The translations under genes were made by a program, and so were the position numbers. Below are positions 1-5,989 of a stretch of DNA of 10,427 bases, piece after piece. The DNA lies in the NCBI GenBank assembly GCA_002437565.1, contig DJQL01000028.1:3408-13834 (forward strand), given 5' to 3'. The notes beneath the pieces are model-generated. The model made no database searches and was not told where the DNA came from. It saw nothing but the letters and a program-made list of their open reading frames with translations. Position 1 is the stretch's first letter. The number at the start of each line of letters is the position of its first letter. The DNA comes from Prevotella sp. UBA6387 (GTDB lineage: Bacteria > Bacteroidota > Bacteroidia > Bacteroidales > Bacteroidaceae).

Positions 1-402
1 ATCCTCGACATGGCCCTGCAAGTGTTCGACTGGTCGTGGGACTGGGGATGGGACAAGCAGTATGGTGGCATCATCAACTTCCGCGACTGCAAAAACCTGC
101 CGCCACAAGACTATTCGCAGGACATGAAGTTCTGGTGGCCGCAATGCGAGACCATCATCGCCTCGCTGTATGCCTACCTTGCCACTGGCGACGACAAGTA
201 CCTCTATCGCCACGAGCGCATCAGTGAGTGGACATACGCCCACTTCCCCGACGCTGAGTATGGCGAGTGGTACGGCTATCTGCATCGTGACGGCACCGTG
301 GCGCAACCTGCCAAGGGAAACCTCTTTAAAGGTCCGTTCCACATTCCGCGAATGATGATCAAGAGCTATATGCTCTGCCAGGAGATATTAAAGAAATTAT
401 AA
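1..402 (+). CDS. N-acylglucosamine 2-epimerase (AGE family), C-terminal part
   Basis: This is the 3' end of a gene that starts before the window; the frame is open from base 1 and ends at TAA 400-402. The 133 visible residues carry hallmarks of the AGE (alpha/alpha)6-barrel family: an aromatic-rich WSWDWGWD stretch, GGI, the KFWWPQCE motif around visible residue 43, and FHIPRM near the C-terminus, where a conserved histidine of the family lies. Family members interconvert N-acylmannosamine and N-acylglucosamine in the cytoplasm, feeding ManNAc from sialic acid breakdown into GlcNAc metabolism. The sialic-acid-mutarotase-like gene downstream supports that role. The C-terminus looks complete. 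Other AGE-fold epimerases (for example cellobiose 2-epimerase) are possible, but the neighbour favours the amino-sugar role. Confidence 0.88.
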   Translation: MLDMALQVFDWSWDWGWDKQYGGIINFRDCKNLPPQDYSQDMKFWWPQCETIIASLYAYLATGDDKYLYRHERISEWTYAHFPDAEYGEWYGYLHRDGTVAQPAKGNLFKGPFHIPRMMIKSYMLCQEILKKL

Positions 403-416
403 TTGTTAACCATTGG

Positions 417-449
417 GGACGTGTGCGTCTTGGCATACGTCCTTTTTTT
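417..449 (+). terminator. Rho-independent terminator after the epimerase gene
   Basis: A 10-bp stem (417-426 with 433-442, one G-U pair) closes a six-base loop (427-432), and seven T follow directly (443-449). It starts 14 bases after the epimerase stop codon. This is a textbook intrinsic terminator placed between the epimerase and the mutarotase gene. Confidence 0.85.
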
Positions 450-500
450 ATTTCAATGATTATGAATGAAGAAAATCTAATACTTCGCGTCATAAAGAAT

Positions 501-1628
501 ATGCGAGCAGGGATAGTGCTGCTGTTGTCTGCCTTGTCTGCCGTTACGGTCAATGCTGGTGATCGTGTCGTTGACGTGGAAGGCTTCCCGTCTGTGGAGT
601 CTGGTTATTCGCTCGGCGTCTCGGCATGCTACGCTGGTCGCATAGGTGACTATATCATAATGGCTGGTGGCTGCAACTTTCCTGAGGCAGGTAAACCTAA
701 GAAGTATTATACTGGAATCTATGCGGCGCGCATAGACTCTTGCAAGTTGCAATGGCGGCTTGTAGGTCACTTGCCCGAACCTGCTGCTTATGGTGGCACG
801 GTGCAGAGTGGTGATAGTCTGCTATTTATAGGCGGAAACAATAGCCAACACAGTTTGAAGACGGTTTATAGCGTTCGCTTGGACAATGTGGAAACAGGGG
901 CAAAAATAATGCGTCTCGCCGATTTGCCTTGCACGGTCGACAACATGGCGGTGGCAATGTCGGGAACAGACGTGTTTGTCGTTGGTGGAAACCAAGATGG
1001 AAAGCCGTCGGCTTCCGTACTTTGTCTATCGCTTGACAAGTCAACGCCAATTGAGGCTAATGATGAAAATGCCTTTGGCTCGTCATCTGCTTGGCAAGAA
1101 TTGACAACTGTGCCAGGGAAGCCGCGCGTGCAACCAGTGGCAGTGGCACGAGACAATAAGTTGTATGTCTGGGGAGGCTTTTTCGCCGATGGTGAAAACA
1201 GCGTGGTGCATACAGATGGATCTTCGTTGGATTTAGACAATAAGACGTGGGAGAGAGTTGCCTCCCCACGCTCGGCGGATGGTAAGGCCGTGACGCTTGC
1301 CGGAGGCGTGACTTGGGCGCAAGGCGATCGCATACTTGCCGCTGGTGGCGTGAACAAGGACATTTTCCTTGATGCCATAAGTGGCAGATACGCACGTGTC
1401 AGGCAAGAGGACTATTTGAAGCAACCAATAGGTTGGTACAAGTTCAACGGCAATCTGTACGAATATGACGCAATGGCTGACACGTGGCTCAATGCTTATT
1501 CCTCGCCGAGCCTTGCGCGCGCTGGCGCACAGGCTGTATCGACATCCGCGGGAACATTCTATATAGGTGGCGAACTGAAACCTGCGCTCCGCACGCCGCA
1601 AATCGTTCTTATCTGCAAGAAACCGTAG
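501..1628 (+). CDS. Exported Kelch-repeat sialic acid mutarotase, cyclically permuted family
   Basis: A 375-residue protein with a signal peptide (MRAGIVLLLSALSAVTVNA, likely cut after A19) and six Kelch-type blades marked by a hydrophobic strand plus GG near residues 56, 111, 162, 225, 282 and 356. This matches the cyclically permuted relatives of E. coli NanM (YjhT), which interconvert the alpha and beta anomers of N-acetylneuraminate in the periplasm. Location beside an AGE-family epimerase fits the Bacteroidales arrangement for sialic acid use. I chose the ATG at 501 because it gives a clean signal peptide; ATG 462 is possible. A GTG at 423 is unlikely because it lies inside the terminator stem. 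No good -7 box was found between that terminator and 501, so some read-through may drive this gene. The function is inferred from the family; the fold and export are well supported. Confidence 0.85.
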   Translation: MRAGIVLLLSALSAVTVNAGDRVVDVEGFPSVESGYSLGVSACYAGRIGDYIIMAGGCNFPEAGKPKKYYTGIYAARIDSCKLQWRLVGHLPEPAAYGGTVQSGDSLLFIGGNNSQHSLKTVYSVRLDNVETGAKIMRLADLPCTVDNMAVAMSGTDVFVVGGNQDGKPSASVLCLSLDKSTPIEANDENAFGSSSAWQELTTVPGKPRVQPVAVARDNKLYVWGGFFADGENSVVHTDGSSLDLDNKTWERVASPRSADGKAVTLAGGVTWAQGDRILAAGGVNKDIFLDAISGRYARVRQEDYLKQPIGWYKFNGNLYEYDAMADTWLNAYSSPSLARAGAQAVSTSAGTFYIGGELKPALRTPQIVLICKKP

Positions 1629-1652
1629 TAGGAGGCGTAATGAAAAACATTG

Positions 1653-1712
1653 GAACATAAACAGAGAGTACACTTGAATGTGTACTCTCTGTTTATGTTC
1701 GTGAGATTTTAT
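1653..1712 (+). terminator. 21-bp perfect hairpin, probable terminator of the mutarotase gene
   Basis: Bases 1653-1673 are a perfect reverse complement of 1680-1700, with a six-base loop (TTGAAT). A T-rich stretch follows (1707-1715). The hairpin begins 24 bases after the mutarotase stop. On the other strand the hairpin is followed by a run of five T (complement of 1643-1647), so it could also stop transcripts arriving on the minus strand. Confidence 0.75.
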
Positions 1713-1790
1713 TTGCCCAAGTGGAATCGTGATTGAAGCTATCATCCTTTAATCATTTGTAATGAAGTGCACAAGAAAATAAAAGAATAC

Positions 1791-1820
1791 TTTGCCTTTT
1801 CTTTGTTTTATATAAGTTTG
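1791..1820 (+). promoter_or_regulatory. Bacteroidetes-type promoter before the antitoxin-like fragment
   Basis: TTTG at 1791-1794, an 18-base spacer, then TAAGTTTG at 1813-1820 match the primary sigma factor consensus of Bacteroidetes (TTTG, about 19 bases, TAnnTTTG). Transcription would start near 1826, leaving a leader of about 25 bases before ATG 1852. Confidence 0.6.
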
Positions 1821-1851
1821 CGAACACATATCCATAAATAAAGGCTTGGTT

Positions 1852-1956
1852 ATGAATACAGCTGCATTAAATGGAGAAAAGGTATTGTTGGTAAGAGATA
1901 TTCTTGCCAACAATAATGTCGCATTGCTAAATGAGATAAAGTCGTTAAAAATAAAA
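1852..1956 (+). pseudogene. Truncated 5' end of a small antitoxin-like gene
   Basis: The ATG at 1852 opens a short helical sequence (MNTAALNGEKVLLVRDIL, then ANNNVALLNEIKSLKIK). From memory this resembles the N-terminus of small Bacteroidales antitoxin-like proteins found beside RelE-type toxins. After about 35 codons the frame enters sequence with a different character (GIWLFAVRVADGH...) that overlaps the 3' end of the gene on the other strand, so the original 3' part and any toxin partner appear lost. The end given is where similarity seems to stop, not a stop codon; the open frame continues to 2103. The promoter upstream looks intact. The family assignment is tentative. Confidence 0.4.
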
Positions 1957-1988
1957 TATGGGATATGGTTGTTTGCCGTTCGGGTCGC

Positions 1989-2009
1989 GGACGGGCACAG
2001 AATCCGCCC
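1989..2009 (-). terminator. Possible hairpin downstream of the AAA-ATPase/PD-(D/E)XK gene
   Basis: Read on the minus strand, GGGCGG and CCGTCC (2009-2004 and 1994-1989) can pair with one G-U wobble around a nine-base loop. The mismatch is A-C on the plus strand but G-U on the minus strand, which favours a minus-strand RNA. No T-run follows, so termination is uncertain. It lies 30 bases past the stop codon. Confidence 0.3.
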
Positions 2010-2038
2010 CTGCAAAGCGTTATGGCATACGCAATCAG

Positions 2039-3613
2039 CTAAGCCCTTTCCCAGTCCAGGATTCCCTTGCCTTCTTCGTCCAGTTCGATTCCCAATCCGA
2101 TGACCTGTCGCTTGTCAGCCTTGAAAGGCTCCATGTATTGACGATTGAGGATTTGCCGCATGGCGGCATCCTTGCCGCCGTTGTTGCGCAGCTTCAGCTC
2201 TATCACGTAGACGTAGCGTGATGTTTGTACCGTCATGTCAATGCGACCGGTGGCGAGCATGTGCTCCACCTCAACCTTCAGCCCGATGGCATTGAAGATG
2301 GTGCTGATGATGAGGCGGTAGCGCTCCTCCATGTTCATGGAGGCAAGCTTCTTGTTGCTGTAAGGCACGTCGGCGACGAGGGCCTTGAGCGACTTCATGG
2401 CTTCGTCTATCTGCCCCATGCCCATTTGTCTATAAAGGTAAGCTTGCAACGATTGAACGTCACTTTCCGAACGCATTGCAAGGGCAGGAAGTACCATTTC
2501 GTAAAGAGCCTGCCTCACCTCTTCGTTGGGGAATCCTAAGGTATAGCCAAACTCGTCGCTGTCCTTGATGGTCAGGTAGCCCGACTGGTAGAGAAACAGT
2601 TCGGCGCCTCCGCCGGTAACGTCTGAGGTCTCCAAGGTGTTGCGCATGATGAAGCAATGTTCGAGGTCCTTCAGGCGGAGAGCCATGTTGTCAACTAACT
2701 TGGGAATCAGGGATGTCGCTCCTGACGCCGCCCAAAAATTTCTAATCCTCGCTTGGCTCAAAGCGTTTATTAGACTGAACGGATTATAGATGTCCACCAT
2801 ATTCTCGTCGCTGAAATGATAGCCATCATAATAATCCTTCAGCTTGTCGTGGGTCTGTTGCGGAGTCCAATCGTTAGCTTCCGCCATTCTTTCCAGCTCA
2901 GGCTCGAAGTTCTCTTTTATTTCATCCTCCGTGATGCCGCAGATGGTGGCGTATTCTGGCAAGAAACTGATGTTGGTCAAGTTGTTGAGCACGGAGAACA
3001 GTGATATTTGCGTGAACTTTGTGATGCCGGTGATAAACACCAGCTTCTCGTATTCGTCGCAAGCCTTCAGCACGGCGAACACGTCGCGGTAAACGGCGGT
3101 GCAGTCATCATGCTGTGCCGTCTTCCAAGAGTGTTGCAAGGGAGAGTCATACTCATCAATGAGAACCGCCACACGGTTGCCCGTCTTCTTGAAAGCCGTT
3201 GTTATGACGCGCTTGAACCTTACGGCAAGCGAGGCCGTGGGCGAATAGGCGATGCCGTAAACGTCCTCATACTCATGGAAGGTCTCGTCAAGATACGACT
3301 TGATTGACTGAGGGGCGGAACCGGCCAAGCTCATGTCGAGCCGCATGACGGGATAATGCTTCCACTCTTTCTCCATCCGCGTGATCTTCAGCCCATCGAA
3401 GAGCTCCTTCCTGCCTTCAAGATACATCTGCAGTGTATCGACAAGCACGGACTTGCCGAAACGGCGGGGACGGCTCAAGTAATTATACTGCTGCCCATTG
3501 TTAGCCAATTGCCATACAATGTCAGTCTTGTCAACATAGAGATAGCCATCTTCTCTAATCTTCTTGAACGACTGGATGCCTGCCGGCAGCTTGCGTCTGT
3601 TGATGTTTGCCAT
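2039..3613 (-). CDS. AAA-ATPase-like / PD-(D/E)XK nuclease-fold protein (DUF1703 type)
   Basis: A 524-residue protein of a family very abundant in Bacteroidales. The N-terminal ATPase-like domain has a P-loop variant SRPRRFGKSVLVDTL (residues 47-61), with GK at 53-54, and a Walker B strand VAVLIDEYDSP (148-158). Near residues 193-201 lies the conserved FITGITKFT. The C-terminal PD-(D/E)XK domain shows E450, D459 and E472-L-K474 with hydrophobic strands, and Q487 in a following helix, so the nuclease-type residues look intact. Length is normal for the family and the frame is unbroken. The start at 3613 follows a strong promoter at 3646-3676. No function has been shown that I know of; nuclease or mobile-element roles have been proposed from the fold. 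It appears to be a single-gene unit. Confidence 0.9.
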   Translation of the reverse strand: MANINRRKLPAGIQSFKKIREDGYLYVDKTDIVWQLANNGQQYNYLSRPRRFGKSVLVDTLQMYLEGRKELFDGLKITRMEKEWKHYPVMRLDMSLAGSAPQSIKSYLDETFHEYEDVYGIAYSPTASLAVRFKRVITTAFKKTGNRVAVLIDEYDSPLQHSWKTAQHDDCTAVYRDVFAVLKACDEYEKLVFITGITKFTQISLFSVLNNLTNISFLPEYATICGITEDEIKENFEPELERMAEANDWTPQQTHDKLKDYYDGYHFSDENMVDIYNPFSLINALSQARIRNFWAASGATSLIPKLVDNMALRLKDLEHCFIMRNTLETSDVTGGGAELFLYQSGYLTIKDSDEFGYTLGFPNEEVRQALYEMVLPALAMRSESDVQSLQAYLYRQMGMGQIDEAMKSLKALVADVPYSNKKLASMNMEERYRLIISTIFNAIGLKVEVEHMLATGRIDMTVQTSRYVYVIELKLRNNGGKDAAMRQILNRQYMEPFKADKRQVIGLGIELDEEGKGILDWERA

Positions 3614-3645
3614 ACCCTTATGCTCCTTATTATATTAGCTTTTTG

Positions 3646-3676
3646 CAAAGTTAGATTTTTAATTCCAATGCGCAAA
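3646..3676 (-). promoter_or_regulatory. Promoter of the AAA-ATPase/PD-(D/E)XK gene
   Basis: On the minus strand TTTG (3676-3673) is followed by exactly 19 bases and TAACTTTG (3653-3646), a full match to the Bacteroidetes primary promoter consensus. The ATG at 3613 lies about 25 bases past the expected start of transcription. Confidence 0.8.
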
Positions 3677-3720
3677 ATATTACGCTCCATTTCGTTTCAT
3701 TACTCTGTAACTTACATCGT

Positions 3721-3801
3721 GGCGGAGAACTTCTCCGCATCAACCCAAACAACAACACCATTGAAAGTTCCACCAACGGCGGACGTTCATGGATTATACG
3801 T
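3721..3801 (+). repeat. 81-bp direct repeat, copy A (5' exon of the group II intron)
   Basis: These 81 bases are identical to 5630-5710, inside the 5' end of the Asp-box protein gene; the preceding T is shared as well. Copy A would encode codons 8-34 of that protein but has no start codon or N-terminus, and the group II intron begins at its right end. The final GT may be intron rather than exon. The left end is formed by an inverted repeat (GCGGAGAA, one base, TTCTCCGC; 3722-3738). Direct repeats of this length 1,909 bases apart could recombine and delete the intron and the region after it. Confidence 0.95.
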
Positions 3802-3962
3802 GTATGCTCGGCACGAGCATTGTCTAACGGGTGCAAGTCCCGAGTAAGCCCTAATAGCGGGAATTACATAGCCAAAGGCAAGGGTGTTCATCGTGAGGTG
3901 AAATCTGAAAGAAGCCGGCGGCAAACATCTGACCTAACGTACAGAAACTTCATATAAGGCAT

Positions 3963-4987
3963 ATGACCGTGGGTAAGGCTGCACGACAAGCCATCAACCA
4001 AGTATTGACTCCCATCTATGAGAACCAATTCTCCAAGACGAGCTACGGCTTCCGTCCGAGAAGAGGATGCCATGACGCACTACGAGGAGCGCAAAGGATA
4101 ATCAACGAAGGCTACATATATGTAGTAGACCTTGACCTTGAACGCTTCTTCGATACCGTGAGCCATAGCAAACTCATGGAAATCCTCAGCCGTACGATAA
4201 AAGACGGCAGAGTGGCCAGTCTTATACACAAATATCTCCGAAGTGGTGTAATGAACAAAGGTTTGTTTGAAGCGAGCGAGGAAGGAACGCCCCAGGGAGG
4301 ACCGTCAAGTCCGTTGTTGAGTAACATCATGCTCAACGAATTGGATAAAGAACTTGAACGCAGAGGACGCCCCTTTGTGCGCTATGCCGATGACTCGATG
4401 ATATTCTGCAAGTCCAAAAGGGCTGCAATGCGAGTGAAGGAGAGCATAACCAGATTTATAGAGGAAACTCTATATCTCAAAGCCAACAAGGAAAAGATCG
4501 TAGTGTCGTATGTACGCGGAGTGAAATATCTCGGCTATTCCTTCTATGTAATGAACGGCAAATGCCAACTCACGGTACACCCCAAGTCTAAAGCCAAGAT
4601 GAAGTCATGACTAAAAGAACTGACAAGTCGCAGCAATGGTTGGGGATATGCAAAAAGAAAGCATAAGCTGAAAGAATACATGCGAGGGTGGGTCGGCTAT
4701 TATCACCTTGCCAATATGAAGCGTTTCTTGCTTGTAACGGACGAATGGCTAAGGCGTAGAATACGAATGTGTATATGGAAAGCTTGGAAGAAAGTCAAGA
4801 CAAGAATGGCCAACCTCATTAGATGCGGTATCAATATATACCAAGCATACGAATGTGGTAATACTCGTAAAGGCTATTGGCGCATAGCGGATAGTTATAT
4901 ACTACATAGGGCAATCACCAATGACAGCCTGTGTAGGGCAGGGTATGCCACTTTGATGGGCGAGTATCTCGAATGGGCCCAAAATAG
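3963..4987 (+). pseudogene. Group II intron reverse transcriptase/maturase, broken
   Basis: Remaining motifs in order: RQAINQVLTPIYENQF and YGFRPRRGCHDAL (RT2 region), VVDLDLERFFDTVSH (RT3), GTPQGGPSSPLLSNIMLNEL (RT4), FVRYADDSMIFC (RT5, with the catalytic YADD intact), VKYLGYSF (RT7), and the maturase/X domain RGWVGYYHLANMKRFLL. Three lesions are visible. About 100 N-terminal residues are missing. An in-frame TGA at 4608-4610 interrupts the protein where relatives have an amino acid, possibly arginine (CGA to TGA); the same frame continues as LKELTSRSNGWGY. The natural stop appears lost: the frame reads through domain V to 5162, whereas one base more near 4977 would give a TAG at 4985-4987. 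The last point is inference. The frame starts at ATG 3963 only by chance. Confidence 0.85.
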
Positions 4988-4989
4988 GA

Positions 4990-5080
4990 ACCGCCGTATG
5001 CGGAACCGCATGTACGGTGGTGTGAGAGGTCGGAAAACGAAAGTAGGAAGAAAACTACTTCGTTTTCCTCCTATTCGATT
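4990..5080 (+). ncRNA. Group II intron domains V and VI
   Basis: Domain V (4990-5021) folds as a long hairpin: CCGTA/TACGG and TGCG/CGCA stems, a GAAC loop, a two-base bulge (TG, 5011-5012) and a CGC at 4992-4994 in the place of the catalytic triad. Domain VI follows: 5024-5029 can pair with CCT (5071-5073) and TTC (5075-5077), leaving A5074 bulged as the likely branch-point adenosine. Its arm (about 5032-5070) is a 14-bp stem with a single bulged A. These parts look intact although the intron core is deleted. Confidence 0.75.
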
Positions 5081-5119
5081 CGTGAGATTTATATTTGTGA
5101 AAAAAAACTATTGCCATGT

Positions 5120-5150
5120 CTTGTTTTGTCGCATCCTTGCCGTATCTTTG
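5120..5150 (+). promoter_or_regulatory. Promoter of a possible structured RNA
   Basis: CTTG (5120-5123), exactly 19 bases, then TATCTTTG (5143-5150) fit the Bacteroidetes promoter consensus, with one base off in the -33 box. Transcription would start near 5157, just before a series of hairpins. Confidence 0.6.
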
Positions 5151-5177
5151 CCAACATATTGAAGACGTGAGGCAAAA

Positions 5178-5324
5178 ATGCCTCGTGTAAAGGAAAAACA
5201 AGAGGAATCCACAAGATTTCTTGTGAAAAGCTTGGAGGAATGGGAAAAGTTCCCTAACTTAGCCGATGCTTATTGGTTGGGAGCGTGCGGCAACCGCGGC
5301 TCTAAGCAGCCAAGGCGCGGATAA
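5178..5324 (+). CDS. Possible 48-residue small protein
   Basis: ATG 5178 to TAA 5322-5324, starting about 20 bases past the predicted transcription start. The product is charged and helical at first (MPRVKEKQEESTRFLVKSLE) and ends LGACGNRGSKQPRRG. It has no recognised domain and no signal peptide. The same bases form several strong hairpins, so the region may instead be non-coding RNA; both readings cannot be separated by eye. Kept as a low-confidence alternative. Confidence 0.25.
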   Translation: MPRVKEKQEESTRFLVKSLEEWEKFPNLADAYWLGACGNRGSKQPRRG

Positions 5325-5508
5325 ACAAGGCAATCTTGTTGACACGGGCAAGCAAAGACGGTTCTGTAAGTTGAAGTCTGGTAAACGTAAACTGAGTAGA
5401 AAGACCGGAAATTTGTTTGAGTGGGTCGGCATCATCATATGGTGTGGATTCCTCTTTCATGTTTTCTTTTCTACAAAGGTTTTACCAGAGCCTAACTTAC
5501 AAGAAAAG

Positions 5509-5536
5509 GTGGAAGAAGGGTTCACGCCATTTTTTT
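5509..5536 (+). terminator. Weak terminator-like hairpin with T-run
   Basis: GTGGA (5509-5513) can pair with TTCAC (5521-5525, one G-U) and seven T lie at 5530-5536. The stem is short and three bases separate it from the T-run, so the call is tentative; it would mark the end of the transcript begun near 5157. Confidence 0.35.
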
Positions 5537-5570
5537 ATCTTGTATGTCTTTATTTGTCATAGGTCGATTC

Positions 5571-5578
5571 TAACTTTG
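5571..5578 (+). promoter_or_regulatory. -7 box of the three-gene cassette
   Basis: TAACTTTG is a full match to the Bacteroidetes -7 element and lies 30 bases before the ATG at 5609. The -33 region is weaker: TTTA at 5549-5552 with an 18-base gap, or TTTG at 5553-5556 with only 14. The strong -7 box makes this the likely start of a transcript for the genes at 5609-8247. Confidence 0.55.
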
Positions 5579-5608
5579 CGGACATAAACGATAAGAACAG
5601 ATAGAACT

Positions 5609-5956
5609 ATGCCACAAATCATCAATGCTGGCGGAGAACTTCTCCGCATCAACCCAAACAACAACACCATTGAAAGTTCCACCAACGGCGGACGTTCATG
5701 GATTATACGTTGCTCCGACAGCCGTTCTTACGGCACGTTTGCAGACCTGCTGCCTTTTGGACGCGAAGTGCTTGCAGCCACGAGCAAGGGCCTCTACGCC
5801 TCCTCCAACAATGGACGGTCGTTCGTTCCGCGCTGTGTCAACCCTACCTACGGCCGTTTCATCAACCTCCAGGCGCAAGGCTCCACGCTCCTTGCCAACA
5901 CCACGCAAGGACTGCTCTATTCCACCAATGGAGGCCGGAGCTGGGTGAGACGATAG
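5609..5956 (+). CDS. Small Asp-box (BNR-like) repeat protein, 115 residues
   Basis: The protein has three copies of a ~40-residue unit, each with an Asp-box-like motif S-x-N-x-G-x-S-W/F: residues 24-31 (STNGGRSW), 65-72 (SSNNGRSF) and 105-112 (STNGGRSW). Asn replaces the usual Asp in all three. Between them repeat RC....YG.F..L and a G..LL/VLA.T.KGLY strand, and the protein ends WVRR. Asp boxes mark beta-hairpins of sialidase- or sortilin-like propellers, but about 2.5 blades are far too few for a closed propeller, so an oligomer or an open repeat protein is likely. There is no signal peptide and there are no catalytic sialidase residues, so automatic naming as a sialidase would be misleading. 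It is the first gene of a three-gene cassette, 33 bases before the next start. Codons 8-34 are duplicated exactly at 3721-3801. Function unknown. Confidence 0.8.
   Translation: MPQIINAGGELLRINPNNNTIESSTNGGRSWIIRCSDSRSYGTFADLLPFGREVLAATSKGLYASSNNGRSFVPRCVNPTYGRFINLQAQGSTLLANTTQGLLYSTNGGRSWVRR
5630..5710 (+). repeat. 81-bp direct repeat, copy B (inside the Asp-box gene)
   Basis: This is the copy in its intact coding context, codons 8-34 of the Asp-box protein; it is identical to 3721-3801. Immediately after it the two copies diverge, because copy A runs into the group II intron while here the gene continues. It shares the inverted repeat GCGGAGAA-c-TTCTCCGC at its left end (5631-5647). Confidence 0.95.
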
Positions 5957-5989
5957 CGAATTATTACAGAATCTAAAAACACAAGTATC

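Larger units (their letters stand above)
3800..5080 (+). mobile_element. Internally deleted group II intron
   Basis: The left end starts GTGTATG, close to the GUGYG 5' consensus, followed by a 7-bp hairpin (3804-3810 with 3814-3820) and a CGGG...CCCG hairpin (3828-3842), in line with the start of ribozyme domain I. The right end has a domain V hairpin (4990-5021) and a domain VI stem ending in CTATTCGAT, typical of bacterial group II introns. Total length is only about 1.28 kb, where about 2 kb or more is usual. Around 3955-3975 the domain I sequence passes straight into the middle of the reverse transcriptase, so the rest of domain I, domains II-III and the N-terminus of the protein are missing. 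The precise ends are judged from consensus and may be off by a few bases. Such an element should not splice or move by itself. Confidence 0.85.
5157..5540 (+). ncRNA. Candidate structured RNA (unassigned), region between intron and Asp-box cassette
   Basis: A good promoter is followed by consecutive hairpins: 5165-5174 with 5179-5188 (10 bp, two G-U), 5210-5215 with 5220-5225, 5242-5246 with 5250-5254, a long one at 5273-5313 (7-bp, 5-bp and 4-bp stems in line), and 5324-5329 with 5335-5340. A weak hairpin (5509-5525) and seven T (5530-5536) may end it. I did not recognise RNase P, tmRNA, SRP or 5S RNA. Two alternatives exist. An ORF at 5178-5324 encodes 48 residues beginning MPRVKEKQEESTRFLVKSL with reasonable composition. 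A 98-residue frame at 5266-5562 includes a hydrophobic segment but reads through the T-run. Relation to a known Rfam family could not be tested. Confidence 0.4.

Noticed and set aside
423..500. N-terminal extension of the mutarotase from GTG 423
   Set aside because: The GTG lies inside the terminator stem and the extension would place about 26 residues before the signal peptide.
3828..3842. A tRNA-like T-arm (CGGG, seven bases, CCCG)
   Set aside because: No acceptor, D or anticodon arms surround it; it belongs to group II intron domain I.
3356..3847. A 163-codon open frame on the plus strand
   Set aside because: It begins opposite the ATPase/nuclease-fold gene and runs through its promoter, the exon copy and the intron end in a frame different from the Asp-box protein; no coherent protein.
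1698..5091. TTCGTGAGATTT occurs both after the 1653-1700 hairpin and right after the intron
   Set aside because: A few exact 12-base matches are expected by chance in 10 kb, and the surrounding sequences do not extend the similarity.
5266..5562. A 98-codon open frame with a hydrophobic segment
   Set aside because: It overlaps the main hairpins and a T-run, has unusual composition, and its start has no support; possible but not reported as a gene.
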